DNA of 64,000 bases from JAWKVD01 sp041398225. GTDB lineage: Bacteria; Pseudomonadota; Alphaproteobacteria; Caulobacterales; Hyphomonadaceae. The notes below the pieces were generated by a model. It worked only from the letters and a program-made list of their open reading frames with translations. It was not told where the DNA came from and did not search any database. Every line of letters begins with the position of its first letter. Within the stretch, counting starts at the first letter, position 1. Below are positions 1-10,824 of this stretch, one piece after another. Both the position numbers and the translations under genes were made by a program. The stretch covers positions 124,001 to 188,000 of the forward strand of contig JAWKVD010000006.1 in assembly GCA_041398225.1 (NCBI GenBank). Direction: 5' to 3'.

Positions 1-255
1 ATCCTGTATTCGCTGACCTTCGCCTCGCTTCTGTTCCTGATCCTGGGCATGCTGGCGTTCTATCCGCCGCTCTCGCGAGCGTTGAACGGCGCTCTCCTGC
101 TGACGACCCCGGTTCACATGTTCTTCCACCTCAAGGGCGCCTACAGCCTCGGCTGGTTCTCGGCCCTGTGGCGGACCGTCCTGCTGATGGTTTTCAGCTT
201 CCTGTGCCTGGTCGTCTTCGTTCTGCTCATCATCGCGCTCGGGCTGACCGGATGA
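1..255 (+). CDS. DUF3667-like integral membrane protein, C-terminal part
   Basis: The reading frame is open from the first base of the window and ends at TGA 253-255, so only the last 84 residues are seen and the 5' end lies outside. Two hydrophobic stretches (about residues 1-34 and 58-83) flank a short aromatic loop containing HMFFHLKGAYS. This two-helix ending with a polar loop resembles the C-terminus of DUF3667 membrane proteins, which have no established function. The next gene starts 94 bp downstream on the same strand. The family assignment rests on memory of the pattern, so it is moderate. Confidence 0.6.
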   Translation: MLYSLTFASLLFLILGMLAFYPPLSRALNGALLLTTPVHMFFHLKGAYSLGWFSALWRTVLLMVFSFLCLVVFVLLIIALGLTG

Positions 256-349
256 CGCAACGTGCGAAGGTCGTTTGTTTGCCCGCCGCCCGATGTATCG
301 CCGATAACCCGCTTGTGAGCGCGCCCGCTCGCCTCTAGCTTCCGCGCCC

Positions 350-2335
350 ATGATCCGAACCTTGCTCATAGCGAATCGCGGCGAGATCGCCCGCCGCATC
401 AACAACACCGCGCGCCGCCTGGGTGTGCGCACGGTGGCGGTGTTCACGGAATGGGACGAGGGTCTGCCTTTCGTGCGCGAGGCTTCGACCGCCTACCAGA
501 TCGAGAGCTATCTCGACGCCGAGGCGATCATCGCGATCGCAAAGGATACAGGCGCGGAGGCGATCCACCCGGGATACGGCTTCCTGTCCGAAAACCCGGA
601 CTTCGCAGACGCCGTCATCGCGGCCGGGCTGGTTTGGGTGGGGCCGCAGCCGGCCTCGATCCGGGCCATGGGTCTCAAGGACGCCGCCAAGGCGCTGATG
701 GAAAAGCACGGTGTTCCGGTGACCCCCGGCTATCACGGTGAGGATCAGTCGCCCAAACGCCTGAAAGCCGCCGCGAAGGAGATCGGCTACCCGGTGCTCA
801 TCAAGGCGGTCGCCGGCGGGGGCGGGCGAGGCATGCGCCGCGTCGACGCGCCCGCGCAGTTCGATGAGGCTCTGGCCAGCGCGCAGCGGGAAGCGAAAGC
901 CCATTTCAAGGACGATCGCGTGCTGGTCGAGAAGCTCGTTCAGAACCCGCGCCACATAGAGGTGCAGGTGTTTGGCGACCGGCACGGCAATCTCGTCCAC
1001 ATGTTCGAACGCGACTGCTCGCTGCAGCGCCGTCGGCAGAAAGTCATCGAGGAAAGTCCGGCGCCGGGCATGACGCCCGAAGTGCGCGCCGCCATGACGG
1101 ATGCGGCCCTGCGCGCGGCGAAGGCCGTGAACTACGAGAACGCCGGAACTGTGGAGTTCATCGTCGACGGCTCCGGGCCCCTACGGCCCGACGGTTTTTG
1201 GTTCATGGAGATGAACACGCGGCTGCAGGTGGAGCACCCGGTCACGGAAATGGTCACCGGGCTGGATCTCGTCGAATGGCAGCTGCGGGTGGCGTCGGGC
1301 GAAATGCTTCCCTCACAGGATGCAATCGAGCTGAAGGGCCATGCGGTTGAGGCGCGCGTCTGCGCAGAAGACCCTTCGCGGGATTTTCTGCCTGTCGCCG
1401 GCCGACTGGAGCAGTTTTCCATTCCCACAGCCCTTGGGTTCGGAGAGGACTTGCGGGTCGACAGCGGTTTCGCCTCGGGAAGCGTCGTGCCCGACAAGTA
1501 CGACAGCATGATCGCCAAGCTGATTTGCCACGCGCCCACGCGCACGCAGGCGTTTCACAATCTGGCGTCGCGTCTTGGCGCATCCGAAGTCTGGCCCCTG
1601 CCGACCAATATCGCCTTCCTTCGTCGTCTGCTGCTTGAAGAGGATGTTCTGGAAGGCCGGATGGACACCGAGTTCGTCGAGCGCCGGCTCGATACGCTGG
1701 CGACCACTTCGGTCGAAACCGGATGGAAGCAGCTCGCGCTCGCCGCCGGCGCGCAGATGGCGCTTCAGCAGGGCGCGTCGAAAGACCCGTGGTCGAAACC
1801 TGACGGCTTCCGCATCAACGCCGGCGCCCGCGCCACTTTCCAGTTTGAATATCAGGGCCGGCCAGAGTCGGTTGAGCTGACCGCCGGCGTCGCCGGCCAC
1901 TACAGCGTTGCGGCGCTCGGCGGCGTCCACGATGCTTTTCTGCTTGGCCATGCTGCGCCAAATGGCGACGGCCACGCGCTTATTGTGGTCGATGGCCGCC
2001 GCGAGATCGCCGAGGTCAGGGCGCTCAGCGCTGGCCATGTGATGTTCGCGTTTGGCGAAGCCATGCTGCTTGCTCCCCCGGACTACGCACGCGCCCATGA
2101 GGGTGAGGAAGCCGGCGACGAGATCCGCTCGCCCATGCCAGGCAAGGTGCTGGAGGTGAAGGCGAAGGCCGGAGCGCAGGTCAAGAAGGGCGATCCGCTT
2201 GTCATTCTCGAAGCCATGAAGATGGAGCACACGCTGGCCGCGCCGCGTGACGGGGTGATCGCGGAAGTCGGCGCCGAGGCGGGCGAACAGACGGCCGAAG
2301 GCGTGGTTCTGGTCCGCCTTGAGGCGGTGGAATAG
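350..2335 (+). CDS. Acyl-CoA carboxylase biotin-carrying alpha subunit (3-methylcrotonyl-CoA carboxylase-like)
   Basis: This 661-residue protein has the order of a biotin-dependent acyl-CoA carboxylase alpha subunit. It begins with a biotin carboxylase N-domain (ANRGEIARR near residue 8, HPGYGFLSEN 73-82), followed by an ATP-grasp core with glycine loop GGGGRGM (156-162) and MNTRLQVEHP (288-297). The C-terminus is a biotinyl domain carrying EAMKMEH with the biotinylated lysine at about residue 624. It carboxylates biotin with ATP and bicarbonate for transfer to an acyl-CoA. Length and the central region fit methylcrotonyl-CoA carboxylase alpha (leucine catabolism) better than propionyl-CoA carboxylase, but substrate cannot be settled. 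No carboxyltransferase beta subunit gene lies nearby, so its partner must be encoded elsewhere. Confidence 0.9.
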   Translation: MIRTLLIANRGEIARRINNTARRLGVRTVAVFTEWDEGLPFVREASTAYQIESYLDAEAIIAIAKDTGAEAIHPGYGFLSENPDFADAVIAAGLVWVGPQPASIRAMGLKDAAKALMEKHGVPVTPGYHGEDQSPKRLKAAAKEIGYPVLIKAVAGGGGRGMRRVDAPAQFDEALASAQREAKAHFKDDRVLVEKLVQNPRHIEVQVFGDRHGNLVHMFERDCSLQRRRQKVIEESPAPGMTPEVRAAMTDAALRAAKAVNYENAGTVEFIVDGSGPLRPDGFWFMEMNTRLQVEHPVTEMVTGLDLVEWQLRVASGEMLPSQDAIELKGHAVEARVCAEDPSRDFLPVAGRLEQFSIPTALGFGEDLRVDSGFASGSVVPDKYDSMIAKLICHAPTRTQAFHNLASRLGASEVWPLPTNIAFLRRLLLEEDVLEGRMDTEFVERRLDTLATTSVETGWKQLALAAGAQMALQQGASKDPWSKPDGFRINAGARATFQFEYQGRPESVELTAGVAGHYSVAALGGVHDAFLLGHAAPNGDGHALIVVDGRREIAEVRALSAGHVMFAFGEAMLLAPPDYARAHEGEEAGDEIRSPMPGKVLEVKAKAGAQVKKGDPLVILEAMKMEHTLAAPRDGVIAEVGAEAGEQTAEGVVLVRLEAVE

Positions 2336-2458
2336 CGCCGACTGCGGAGTTAATCTTTACGGCGCTGGTCTTTCGCACTCCCGCCACATTCGTCCGCAAC
2401 CTCATGACCTCAGAGTCGGAGCGCTGGCCGATCGCTCGTTGATCGCGGTCGGCGAAGA

Positions 2459-3202
2459 ATGTGGGACGGGTGGAACATGCCGATCGTGTGGCTGCTGTTC
2501 GCCATAGACGCCGCGACCGCGCGCGGCCTTCTGTTGCATGCGCTTGAGGAAGTGGAGCCGCCGCCGTCGCTGCGGGCGTCCTTTCAGGCCACGATCACCA
2601 GCGATGACGGGATCCGGCAGATCGCCTTCGATCCCTATGCCGCTCCGGACCAGCGCTTCCGCGTCATCGGTCGCCGCGGCGACTCCGAGGAACTGGACGC
2701 GATCGTCGACAGCTGGCGCGCCGAAGGGCAGGCCGATGCGCGCCTATTTGCGGACGATCTCCGCGCCAGCCTGGGCGACGTCCGCCTATTCGCCGACGGC
2801 GCACGATGGGCCATCCAGTTTCGTCACCGGATTTCCCCGAACGACGGACCGGTCGACCAGCTCATCTCCTCACGGATGGTGGGTAATCTCGAACTGGAGG
2901 AGGCGACCGGCCGCCTGAAGGAAGTTTCCTATCAGATCGAACACCCGGTAAAGCTGGAAACCGGCGCAACGCTCTATGCTTATCGTCAGACCTACCATTT
3001 CACCCACTCCGACCGTTGGGGCGTGTCGTTTGTTTCGTCCTACGATCTCGAGGCGCGCGGCGGCCGCTGGGGCGTTCAGGAATCCCGCGAGGTGCATGTC
3101 AGGCTCGACGCGGTGCGCTTCGCGCTCGCCAGCGACGCCAACCAGGACCTGGAGACCCGGGTTGTCCAGCCGGAGCGTCCATCCACAGTCCAATATCGTT
3201 AG
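2459..3202 (+). CDS. Hypothetical secreted protein
   Basis: I do not recognise the family. The protein is about 247 residues and begins with a short hydrophobic segment (PIVWLLFAI) followed by small residues, compatible with a signal peptide. The remainder is soluble and mixed alpha/beta in composition, with no cysteines or obvious catalytic motif. An ATG at 2477 would shorten it by six residues; it has a G-rich stretch (GGGACGGG) upstream and is an equally good start. It lies between the carboxylase subunit and the DUF1489 gene on the same strand, 123 bp after the former, so cotranscription is possible but not shown. Confidence 0.65.
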   Translation: MWDGWNMPIVWLLFAIDAATARGLLLHALEEVEPPPSLRASFQATITSDDGIRQIAFDPYAAPDQRFRVIGRRGDSEELDAIVDSWRAEGQADARLFADDLRASLGDVRLFADGARWAIQFRHRISPNDGPVDQLISSRMVGNLELEEATGRLKEVSYQIEHPVKLETGATLYAYRQTYHFTHSDRWGVSFVSSYDLEARGGRWGVQESREVHVRLDAVRFALASDANQDLETRVVQPERPSTVQYR

Positions 3203-3240
3203 GTGGTGGTTCGCCGGGAGCAATCCGTTAAGCTAGCGGC

Positions 3241-3669
3241 ATGCCGTTGCACATCATCAAGCTCGCCGTCGGCGCTGAAAGTGTCGAAGACATGCAGGCA
3301 TGGATCGACCGTCGGGTGAAAGAGCGCAAGGCGGCCGGCGAACGGGCCGTCAGCTGGCACGAAACCCGGATGTTTCCCAAGCGCGCCGACGAGGTGCTCG
3401 ACGGCGGCTCGCTCTACTGGGTGATCAAGCATTTCATTTTGGTGCGCCAGCCGATCCTTGGCTTGGAGGAGGCCGTCGACTCAGAGGGCAAGCCGCTTTG
3501 CCGCATCGTTCTCGCGCCAAAGCTTGTCCGCACAGAACCGCGCGGAAAGCGTCCATTTCAGGGATGGCGATATCTGACGGCCAACGATGCGCCCGCCGAC
3601 CTCGATCAGAAAAAGGCCGAGCTTTCACCGGCGTTGGTGTCGGCGCTCAAGGATGCGCTGGCCTGGTAG
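3241..3669 (+). CDS. DUF1489 family protein
   Basis: This 142-residue cytoplasmic protein matches the alphaproteobacterial DUF1489 family along its whole length. It opens with MPLHIIKLAVG, followed by SVEDMQAW, then the strongly conserved core MFPKRADEVLDGGSLYWVIK (about residues 44-63), and RPFQGWRYL near residue 105. Function is unknown. It has no signal peptide or membrane segment. It starts 38 bp after the preceding gene and converges on panC with only 26 bp between the stops. Confidence 0.88.
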   Translation: MPLHIIKLAVGAESVEDMQAWIDRRVKERKAAGERAVSWHETRMFPKRADEVLDGGSLYWVIKHFILVRQPILGLEEAVDSEGKPLCRIVLAPKLVRTEPRGKRPFQGWRYLTANDAPADLDQKKAELSPALVSALKDALAW

Positions 3670-3695
3670 CGCGTTCGCACCGTCAGGGCGCCCAA

Positions 3696-4556
3696 CTATT
3701 CGGCGCGCGTGACCGCGATGTTGTCGATCAACCGCGTCTTGCCCAGCCGCGCCGCCGCCAGAACGCGGCCGGAGACCTGCCGGGGAAGGAGGTCATCCGC
3801 AAAGGCGGCCAACGTCTCGGCGTCGCGCACAGCGACATAGTCCACGCTGTCGAAGCCTGCCTCAAGCAACACGTCGCGGCCGGCGACTTCGGCCGCCGCG
3901 ATTGAACCGCCCTTTGAAGCCGTCTCAGCCGCCAGCGTCAGCGCGCGATACATCGCGTTCGCGAGCTTGCGCTGCTCCGGCGCCAGATAGGCGTTGCGGG
4001 ACGACATCGCGAGGCCGTCCGCCTCCCGGACCGTTGGGGCGCCGATAACGTCCACCGGAAACCCCAGATCACGCGTCATCCGCTTGAGTATCTGAAGCTG
4101 CTGGAAATCCTTCTCGCCAAAAACCGCGACATCCGGCGCAACATGAAGGAACAGCCTGGAAACGACTGTGGCCACCCCTTCGAAGAAGTGCGGCCGGAAC
4201 TCGCCCTCCAGCACGTAGGAGAGTTCCTTCACGATCACCCGTGTCAGGTCGCCGGGCGGATACATATCCTCCACGCCGGGGCAGTAGACGAGCGTGCAGC
4301 CTGCGTCCTCCAGCCGCTTCAGGTCGCCCGCCTCGTCGCGGGGGTAGGTGGCGAAGTCCTCTCCAGGCGCGAACTGCGTGGGATTGACGAAGATGCTCGC
4401 CGCGCAGACGTCTGCATGCTCGAGCCCCGTTTTCACCAGGCTGAGATGCCCTTCGTGCAGGGCGCCCATCGTCGGAACGAACGCAAGTCGCTTTCCGGCG
4501 GCCCGAATGCTCGCCGAAAGCTCGCGCATCTCTTCTTTGGTCCGTGCGATCCGCAC
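3696..4556 (-). CDS. panC: Pantothenate synthetase
   Basis: PanC condenses pantoate and beta-alanine with ATP to make pantothenate, the last step before coenzyme A synthesis. The 286-residue length is normal. Family motifs are visible: the HIGH-type nucleotide-binding loop TMGALHEGHLSLV (about residues 29-41), the FVNPTQF segment near 56-62, GEKDFQQL, and the KMSKS-like MSSRNAYL near residue 185. The protein is cytoplasmic. It stands alone here: panB and panD are not in the window. It is divergent from the SPOR-like lipoprotein gene. Confidence 0.97.
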   Translation of the reverse strand: MRIARTKEEMRELSASIRAAGKRLAFVPTMGALHEGHLSLVKTGLEHADVCAASIFVNPTQFAPGEDFATYPRDEAGDLKRLEDAGCTLVYCPGVEDMYPPGDLTRVIVKELSYVLEGEFRPHFFEGVATVVSRLFLHVAPDVAVFGEKDFQQLQILKRMTRDLGFPVDVIGAPTVREADGLAMSSRNAYLAPEQRKLANAMYRALTLAAETASKGGSIAAAEVAGRDVLLEAGFDSVDYVAVRDAETLAAFADDLLPRQVSGRVLAAARLGKTRLIDNIAVTRAE

Positions 4557-4643
4557 CCGTCTCTCCCTGCTGACCCGCGCTAGATGACGTTACCGCAAGG
4601 TAAAATCAATGTGGCGTTAACCGCGAAACGGGATCGTCCGCCG

Positions 4644-5123
4644 ATGCAATCGCGGCCCGCGAGTACCGGACTGGCCCGAACGACCCTCGGGCGTATCGCT
4701 TGCGGCGCGCTTGCCGTGAGCGGCTGCGCCGCTGCCGGCGGCGATCTAGCGCATAGTTCTGCCTCAGATGTCCCACCCACCCCAGCCATAACGTCGTCTG
4801 AAACCGTCCCGGACGGGCCTGTTCGGTCTCCGGATCTGTTTCAGGACGCGCCGAGCAGGCCGGACGCCGTTTCGCTGTTTTACGCCCTGGAACTAGGGCC
4901 GTTCACAACGGGAGACGAGGCGCGCGCCGCCGCGGAGGATCTCCCGCGCCACATTCATCTGACCGGAATCGAGACCCGGATCACCGAAACGCCAACGAAT
5001 GCGTTTGTCTCGCTCGGGCCGTTGATGTCGCCGGAGGCGGGGAAGGCTCTATGCGAGCAGCTTGAGCCTGTAGTAGCCGGGTGTCGTTTGTCGTCGCCGG
5101 AATCGGCGCGGCCTGTGGAGTGA
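4644..5123 (+). CDS. Lipoprotein with SPOR-like domain
   Basis: The ATG at 4644 gives a 159-residue product with a lipoprotein signal ending in the lipobox VSGC (Cys at about residue 28); an in-frame ATG at 4584 would make an implausibly long signal. A Ser/Pro/Thr-rich linker is followed by a 75-residue C-terminal region (FYALELGPFTTGDEARAAA ... SLGPLMSPEAGKALCEQL). It has the duplicated pattern of a SPOR domain, which binds glycan strands bare of peptides at division septa. The stop lies 2 bp before the mipZ start, so the two are probably cotranscribed; a septal role next to MipZ would make sense but is inferred. No strong ribosome-binding site is seen for either start. Confidence 0.65.
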   Translation: MQSRPASTGLARTTLGRIACGALAVSGCAAAGGDLAHSSASDVPPTPAITSSETVPDGPVRSPDLFQDAPSRPDAVSLFYALELGPFTTGDEARAAAEDLPRHIHLTGIETRITETPTNAFVSLGPLMSPEAGKALCEQLEPVVAGCRLSSPESARPVE

Positions 5124-5125
5124 CC

Positions 5126-6004
5126 ATGTCGACCGATACGCCATCAGCCGCCGCCGAACGACCGGTCGCCGCCGAAACCCGGCTGGCGCATGTCATCGTG
5201 GTCGGAAACGAGAAGGGCGGCGCCGGCAAGTCCACCGTGGCGATGCACCTGTGCATTGCGCTTCTGCGCATGGGCATGTCGGTCGGCGTGCTCGATCTCG
5301 ACGTTCGTCAGCGCAGCCTGTCGCGCTATCTCGAAAACCGCATGCGCTGGATGCGGGACAGCGGAAAAACCCTGCCGATGCCGGAAATGGTCCGCATCGA
5401 TCCGAGTCAGGCGCGCGATCTAGACGCCGCCGAGAAAGAAGAGGCGCGCCATTTCGACGACAGCCTCAAACGGCTCTCCGAACGCAATAACTTCATCATC
5501 ATCGATGCGCCGGGCGGCGACACTTTCCTGTCCAGGTTGGCGCACTCGGCGGCCGACACGCTGATTACGCCGCTGAACGACAGCTTCGTCGATTTTGACC
5601 TGCTGGGCGATGTCGACCCCCGCACCATGGAGGTCGCGCGCCCCAGCTTTTATTCCGAACTGGTCTGGGACTGCCGCAAACGCAAGGCCGCCGCCAGCCG
5701 CCGCCAGATTGACTGGGTGGTGATGCGCAATCGGGTGTCGCCGCTGGACGCCCGCAACAAGCAACGCGTGGGCGAAGCGCTCGATAGTCTCGCACGGCGC
5801 GTGGGTTTTCGCTTGGCGCCGGGAATGTCCGAGCGCGTCATCTACCGCGAACTGTTTCCGATGGGGTTGTCATTGCTCGATCTCACGGACGCCGATTCCG
5901 GCGTGACGCTGACCATGAGCCATGTCGCGGCCCGTCAGGAAATCCGCGACATGCTTATTGTGCTCAAGCTGCCCGGCCTCGAAGGCAAGGACATCTCCTT
6001 CTAG
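5126..6004 (+). CDS. mipZ: Cell-division positioning ATPase MipZ
   Basis: MipZ is a ParA-family ATPase that forms bipolar gradients via ParB and inhibits FtsZ away from midcell in alphaproteobacteria. The 292-residue product carries the deviant Walker A GNEKGGAGKST (27-37), VLDLDVRQRSLSRYLENR (the MipZ-type segment after switch I), IIIDAPGGD, and NDSFVDFDLLG. The C-terminal stretch VIYRELFPMGLSLLDL is very close to Caulobacter MipZ. I chose the ATG at 5126 because GGAG lies five bases upstream and it abuts the previous stop; an upstream in-frame ATG at 5081 would overlap the lipoprotein gene by 43 bp. Downstream is a short GGGCG/CGCCC hairpin (6041-6055), then the convergent carboxypeptidase gene. 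Confidence 0.96.
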   Translation: MSTDTPSAAAERPVAAETRLAHVIVVGNEKGGAGKSTVAMHLCIALLRMGMSVGVLDLDVRQRSLSRYLENRMRWMRDSGKTLPMPEMVRIDPSQARDLDAAEKEEARHFDDSLKRLSERNNFIIIDAPGGDTFLSRLAHSAADTLITPLNDSFVDFDLLGDVDPRTMEVARPSFYSELVWDCRKRKAAASRRQIDWVVMRNRVSPLDARNKQRVGEALDSLARRVGFRLAPGMSERVIYRELFPMGLSLLDLTDADSGVTLTMSHVAARQEIRDMLIVLKLPGLEGKDISF

Positions 6005-6057
6005 GAGATCCGGAAACCCCAGAATCGAAAGCCGGAGAAGGGGCGGAAAACGCCCGG

Positions 6058-7140
6058 CTATTCGGCCGGCGGCGCGCTTGTGTCGTCGACCGGCATGTCC
6101 AGGGCGGCGGATGCATCAGCGTCGCCTTGCGCCGATTCCTCATCGTTCGAGTCGTCGTCGATGTAAGTCACGGCGCGAACATCGTCGCTTTCGCTCTGGA
6201 ACCGGCGGAGCTGCGCCGCCGCAAGGGCGTCGGCGGTAGACAGGTCGCCATTGTCGGAGGCGAACGCGTCGACGAAACCCTTCCCGTCGGCCAGGGCGAC
6301 GCCGTTGATGTGCAGAAACGCCGCTTCCAGCAATTCTGTGACATGCGCATCGCGCGACTTGCCGGTGGTCCCGCCGAGCATGACGGCGATCACGCGATGC
6401 CCGTCGCGTTCGGCGGACGCCATCAGGTTGTAGCCGGACGCGTTGGTGTATCCGGTCTTGATGCCGTCCACGCCGTCGACCTTGTCGAGCAGGGTGTTGT
6501 GGTTCTTGTTCCGGCGACGGTTCCAGACGAATTCAGGCGTCGAGAAGTAGCTGTAATAGCCGCGATGGTCCTCGTAGACCGCCTCGGCCAGCTTCGCGAG
6601 ATCGCGCGCCGTCGTGGTCTGCTGGGCGTCCGGCAATCCCGAAGCGTTCCGGAACGTGGTGTGCTCCAGGCCAAGCTCCTTGGCCTTGTCGGTCATCTTG
6701 CGGGCGAACTTGCTCTCCGAGCCGCCCAGGCGTTCCGCGACCACCACCGCCACGTCGTTCGCGGACTTGGTGACGAGGGCGCGAATCGCATCCTCGACCT
6801 TGATCGTGCTGCCGGCCTTGAGGCCGAGTTTCGACGGCGGGCGGCCCGCGGCGTACTTCGAAACCGGGATTCGTTCGTTGAGCTTGAGCGTTCCGTCCTC
6901 GAGCGCGTCGAAGACGAGATAGAGGGTCATCACCTTGGTGAGCGAGGCCGGGAACCGGTCCTCATCGGCGTTCCGGGCGTGCAGCACCTGATCGGTGTCC
7001 ATATCGACCACGATCGACGCATATTTCTCGGCCCATGCCGGCAAAGCGGACACGGTCGCCAGAACGGCGGCAGCCGCAGCGGTCCGGAACGCAGGCCGGA
7101 GCTGGAGCCCAAAGAGGGGAACGCCAGAAATCGTCTTCAT
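6058..7140 (-). CDS. D-alanyl-D-alanine carboxypeptidase (PBP5/6-like)
   Basis: This is a 360-residue periplasmic penicillin-binding protein that trims the terminal D-Ala from peptidoglycan stem peptides. A signal peptide ends at about ALPAWA (residue 37). The three serine-acyltransferase motifs are intact: SLTK with Ser66 and Lys69, SAN at 126-128, and KTG at 228-230 (GIKTGYTNASG). The start at 7140 places the signal sequence at the N-terminus; an upstream in-frame ATG at 7203 would add 21 basic residues. The C-terminus lacks a recognisable PBP5 beta-domain with amphipathic anchor. It ends instead in an Asp/Glu/Ser-rich tail of about 50 residues (DDDSNDEESAQGDAD), which is unusual. It converges on mipZ. 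Confidence 0.93.
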   Translation of the reverse strand: MKTISGVPLFGLQLRPAFRTAAAAAVLATVSALPAWAEKYASIVVDMDTDQVLHARNADEDRFPASLTKVMTLYLVFDALEDGTLKLNERIPVSKYAAGRPPSKLGLKAGSTIKVEDAIRALVTKSANDVAVVVAERLGGSESKFARKMTDKAKELGLEHTTFRNASGLPDAQQTTTARDLAKLAEAVYEDHRGYYSYFSTPEFVWNRRRNKNHNTLLDKVDGVDGIKTGYTNASGYNLMASAERDGHRVIAVMLGGTTGKSRDAHVTELLEAAFLHINGVALADGKGFVDAFASDNGDLSTADALAAAQLRRFQSESDDVRAVTYIDDDSNDEESAQGDADASAALDMPVDDTSAPPAE

Positions 7141-7592
7141 CCGGGACGGTTTCCTATCTCGCAACGCGCGACACGTGGATGCTCCACGTCCCCGCTTACT
7201 CAATCATTAACCCAGCGGCCCCGTACAATACTTGTCTAACTGAAGATCGCGCCTACCTGCAAATTACAATGGCTGCGCGGGCAGCAGTTTTACTTGTACA
7301 GGGCGACTCCTGTTATCCACATCACGCCATTCCAGATTTGAACCCTGCATGAACCGTGCGAGGCGGGAAGGGCGCTTCCTGACCTGTTTGTGGGCGAGCT
7401 GCCGGGAATTTCGGCTGGACCCTTCCACATCGGGACAGGATCAATATCTAATACGGGTGACCCGTTACCCGACCACGAATCCCCCGACAGGCCGACCGGA
7501 CAAGACTAAGACGGGCTTTTCAGGCCGTTCGGCCGCCGGGGAGACCAGACCACGCCGCCGCCCGCCCGGGGCGACGGAGACCCCGAAAGGAC
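7141..7592. other. Intergenic region between the carboxypeptidase and clpS genes
   Basis: These 452 bp separate two divergently transcribed genes and hold no convincing gene. An open frame from 7349 runs out of phase into clpS and looks like noise. The region is more AT-rich in its first half and contains a perfect DnaA-box nonamer (7313-7321) and a small palindrome ACGGG-TGA-CCCGT near 7463. Promoters for both flanking genes must lie here, but I cannot place them confidently. Confidence 0.6.
7313..7321 (+). promoter_or_regulatory. Perfect DnaA-box nonamer
   Basis: TTATCCACA matches the consensus DnaA box exactly and sits in the intergenic region between the divergent carboxypeptidase and clpS genes, 173 bp from the former start and about 270 bp from the latter. 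A single box could serve DnaA-dependent transcriptional control; no second strong box or origin-like AT-rich cluster is seen nearby. Confidence 0.5.
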
Positions 7593-7922
7593 ATGGTGAA
7601 CAAGCGCACTCCACCAGACACCACGCGGGATGTCGGCGTCGCCACGCGCGCGAAGCCGAAGACGAAAAAGCCGTCCATGTACCGCGTGCTGATCCTCAAC
7701 GACGACTACACTCCGATGGAGTTTGTGGTCCTCGTGCTTGAACACCTTTTCGACAAGTCGCGGGACGAGGCGACCCGCATCATGCTGCATGTCCACAATC
7801 ACGGCGTGGGTGTATGCGGCATCTATCCCTTCGAAATCGCCGAGACCAAAGTGGCCCAGGTGCTGGACCTGGCTCGCCGGAACGAACATCCTCTCCAGTG
7901 CACCATGGAACGTGAGGACTAG
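7593..7922 (+). CDS. clpS: ATP-dependent Clp protease adaptor ClpS
   Basis: ClpS delivers N-degron substrates to ClpA. The 109-residue protein has the family core: YRVLILNDDYTPMEFVVLVL (about residues 29-48, with the NDDYTPM substrate-binding loop), then IMLHVHNHGVGVCGIYPFE, and a C-terminal ECPLQCTMERE-like ending (HPLQCTMERED). The basic, disordered N-terminus (about 25 residues) corresponds to the tail that inserts into ClpA. AAAGGA lies just upstream of the ATG. It is separated by 8 bp from clpA and is clearly in the same operon. Confidence 0.97.
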   Translation: MVNKRTPPDTTRDVGVATRAKPKTKKPSMYRVLILNDDYTPMEFVVLVLEHLFDKSRDEATRIMLHVHNHGVGVCGIYPFEIAETKVAQVLDLARRNEHPLQCTMERED

Positions 7923-7930
7923 GAGCCCAC

Positions 7931-10240
<2,310 letters not shown>

Positions 10241-10255
10241 CGGCGGTTTCGCCGA

Positions 10256-10759
10256 CTACCAGTCAGCAGACACGGGCGCCTCGCCGAATATCTCGGCGAG
10301 GCGTCTTCGCGTTCCGGGCGTGGTCCCCTCGGGCGGTTCGCCCGGCGGGAAGAAGCCTGTTTCCGCGATCTCGCCTCGGGCGGTCGGCGCTTGCTGCGTC
10401 CACGCGTTGATGCGGAACACCAGCACATGGTCGTTGGGAAAGACGGCATGGTTTGCGTGAACGGAGATCAGTTCCGGAGCGCCGCCCATCACCGCGCCGG
10501 TCTCCTCCCGCAATTCGCGGTCCAGCGCATGGACCGCCGTCTCGCCTTTCTCCACCCCGCCGCCGGGCAGGTGCCAGCCGGGCGTATAGGTGTGCCGCAC
10601 CAGCAGCACCCGGCCTTCGGCGTCGGTCACGACGCCCCGAACGCCGAGCGTCAGGGGCCGCCGCAGCCGCCACCACGCCTGAAAAAGACGCGCGGAGATA
10701 GGTCGCGCCACCAGCGCCTCCGATTCGTGCTTGCAACTCGCGTGTGCGGGGTCCGGCAT
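10256..10759 (-). CDS. Nudix hydrolase
   Basis: The 167-residue cytoplasmic protein contains a full Nudix box, beginning GGGVEKGETAVHALDRELRE and continuing EETG (about residues 65-90), which binds Mg2+ and hydrolyses nucleoside diphosphates linked to another moiety. Substrate is not evident from the sequence. The N-terminal 35 residues form a basic, tryptophan-containing extension (ARLFQAWWRLRRPLTLGVRG), typical of an alphaproteobacterial subfamily. It converges on clpA with 15 bp between stops and is divergent from the 26-residue peptide gene. Confidence 0.9.
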   Translation of the reverse strand: MPDPAHASCKHESEALVARPISARLFQAWWRLRRPLTLGVRGVVTDAEGRVLLVRHTYTPGWHLPGGGVEKGETAVHALDRELREETGAVMGGAPELISVHANHAVFPNDHVLVFRINAWTQQAPTARGEIAETGFFPPGEPPEGTTPGTRRRLAEIFGEAPVSADW

Positions 10760-10824
10760 AGCTTTGCGGGCGGAACCGGGATAGAAGTCGCCCGGTAATT
10801 GTCCCCAACCGGATGGAGTGAATT

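Noticed and set aside
5081..5125. An upstream ATG that would extend MipZ by 15 residues
   Set aside because: It overlaps the preceding gene and lacks a ribosome-binding site, whereas ATG 5126 has GGAG at the correct distance.
6041..6055. Short GGGCG-N5-CGCCC hairpin after mipZ
   Set aside because: A five-base stem is too weak to call a terminator, though it sits in the right place.
7349..7741. A 130-codon frame running into clpS
   Set aside because: It is out of phase with clpS, overlaps about half of it, and encodes an Arg/Pro-rich sequence without motifs.
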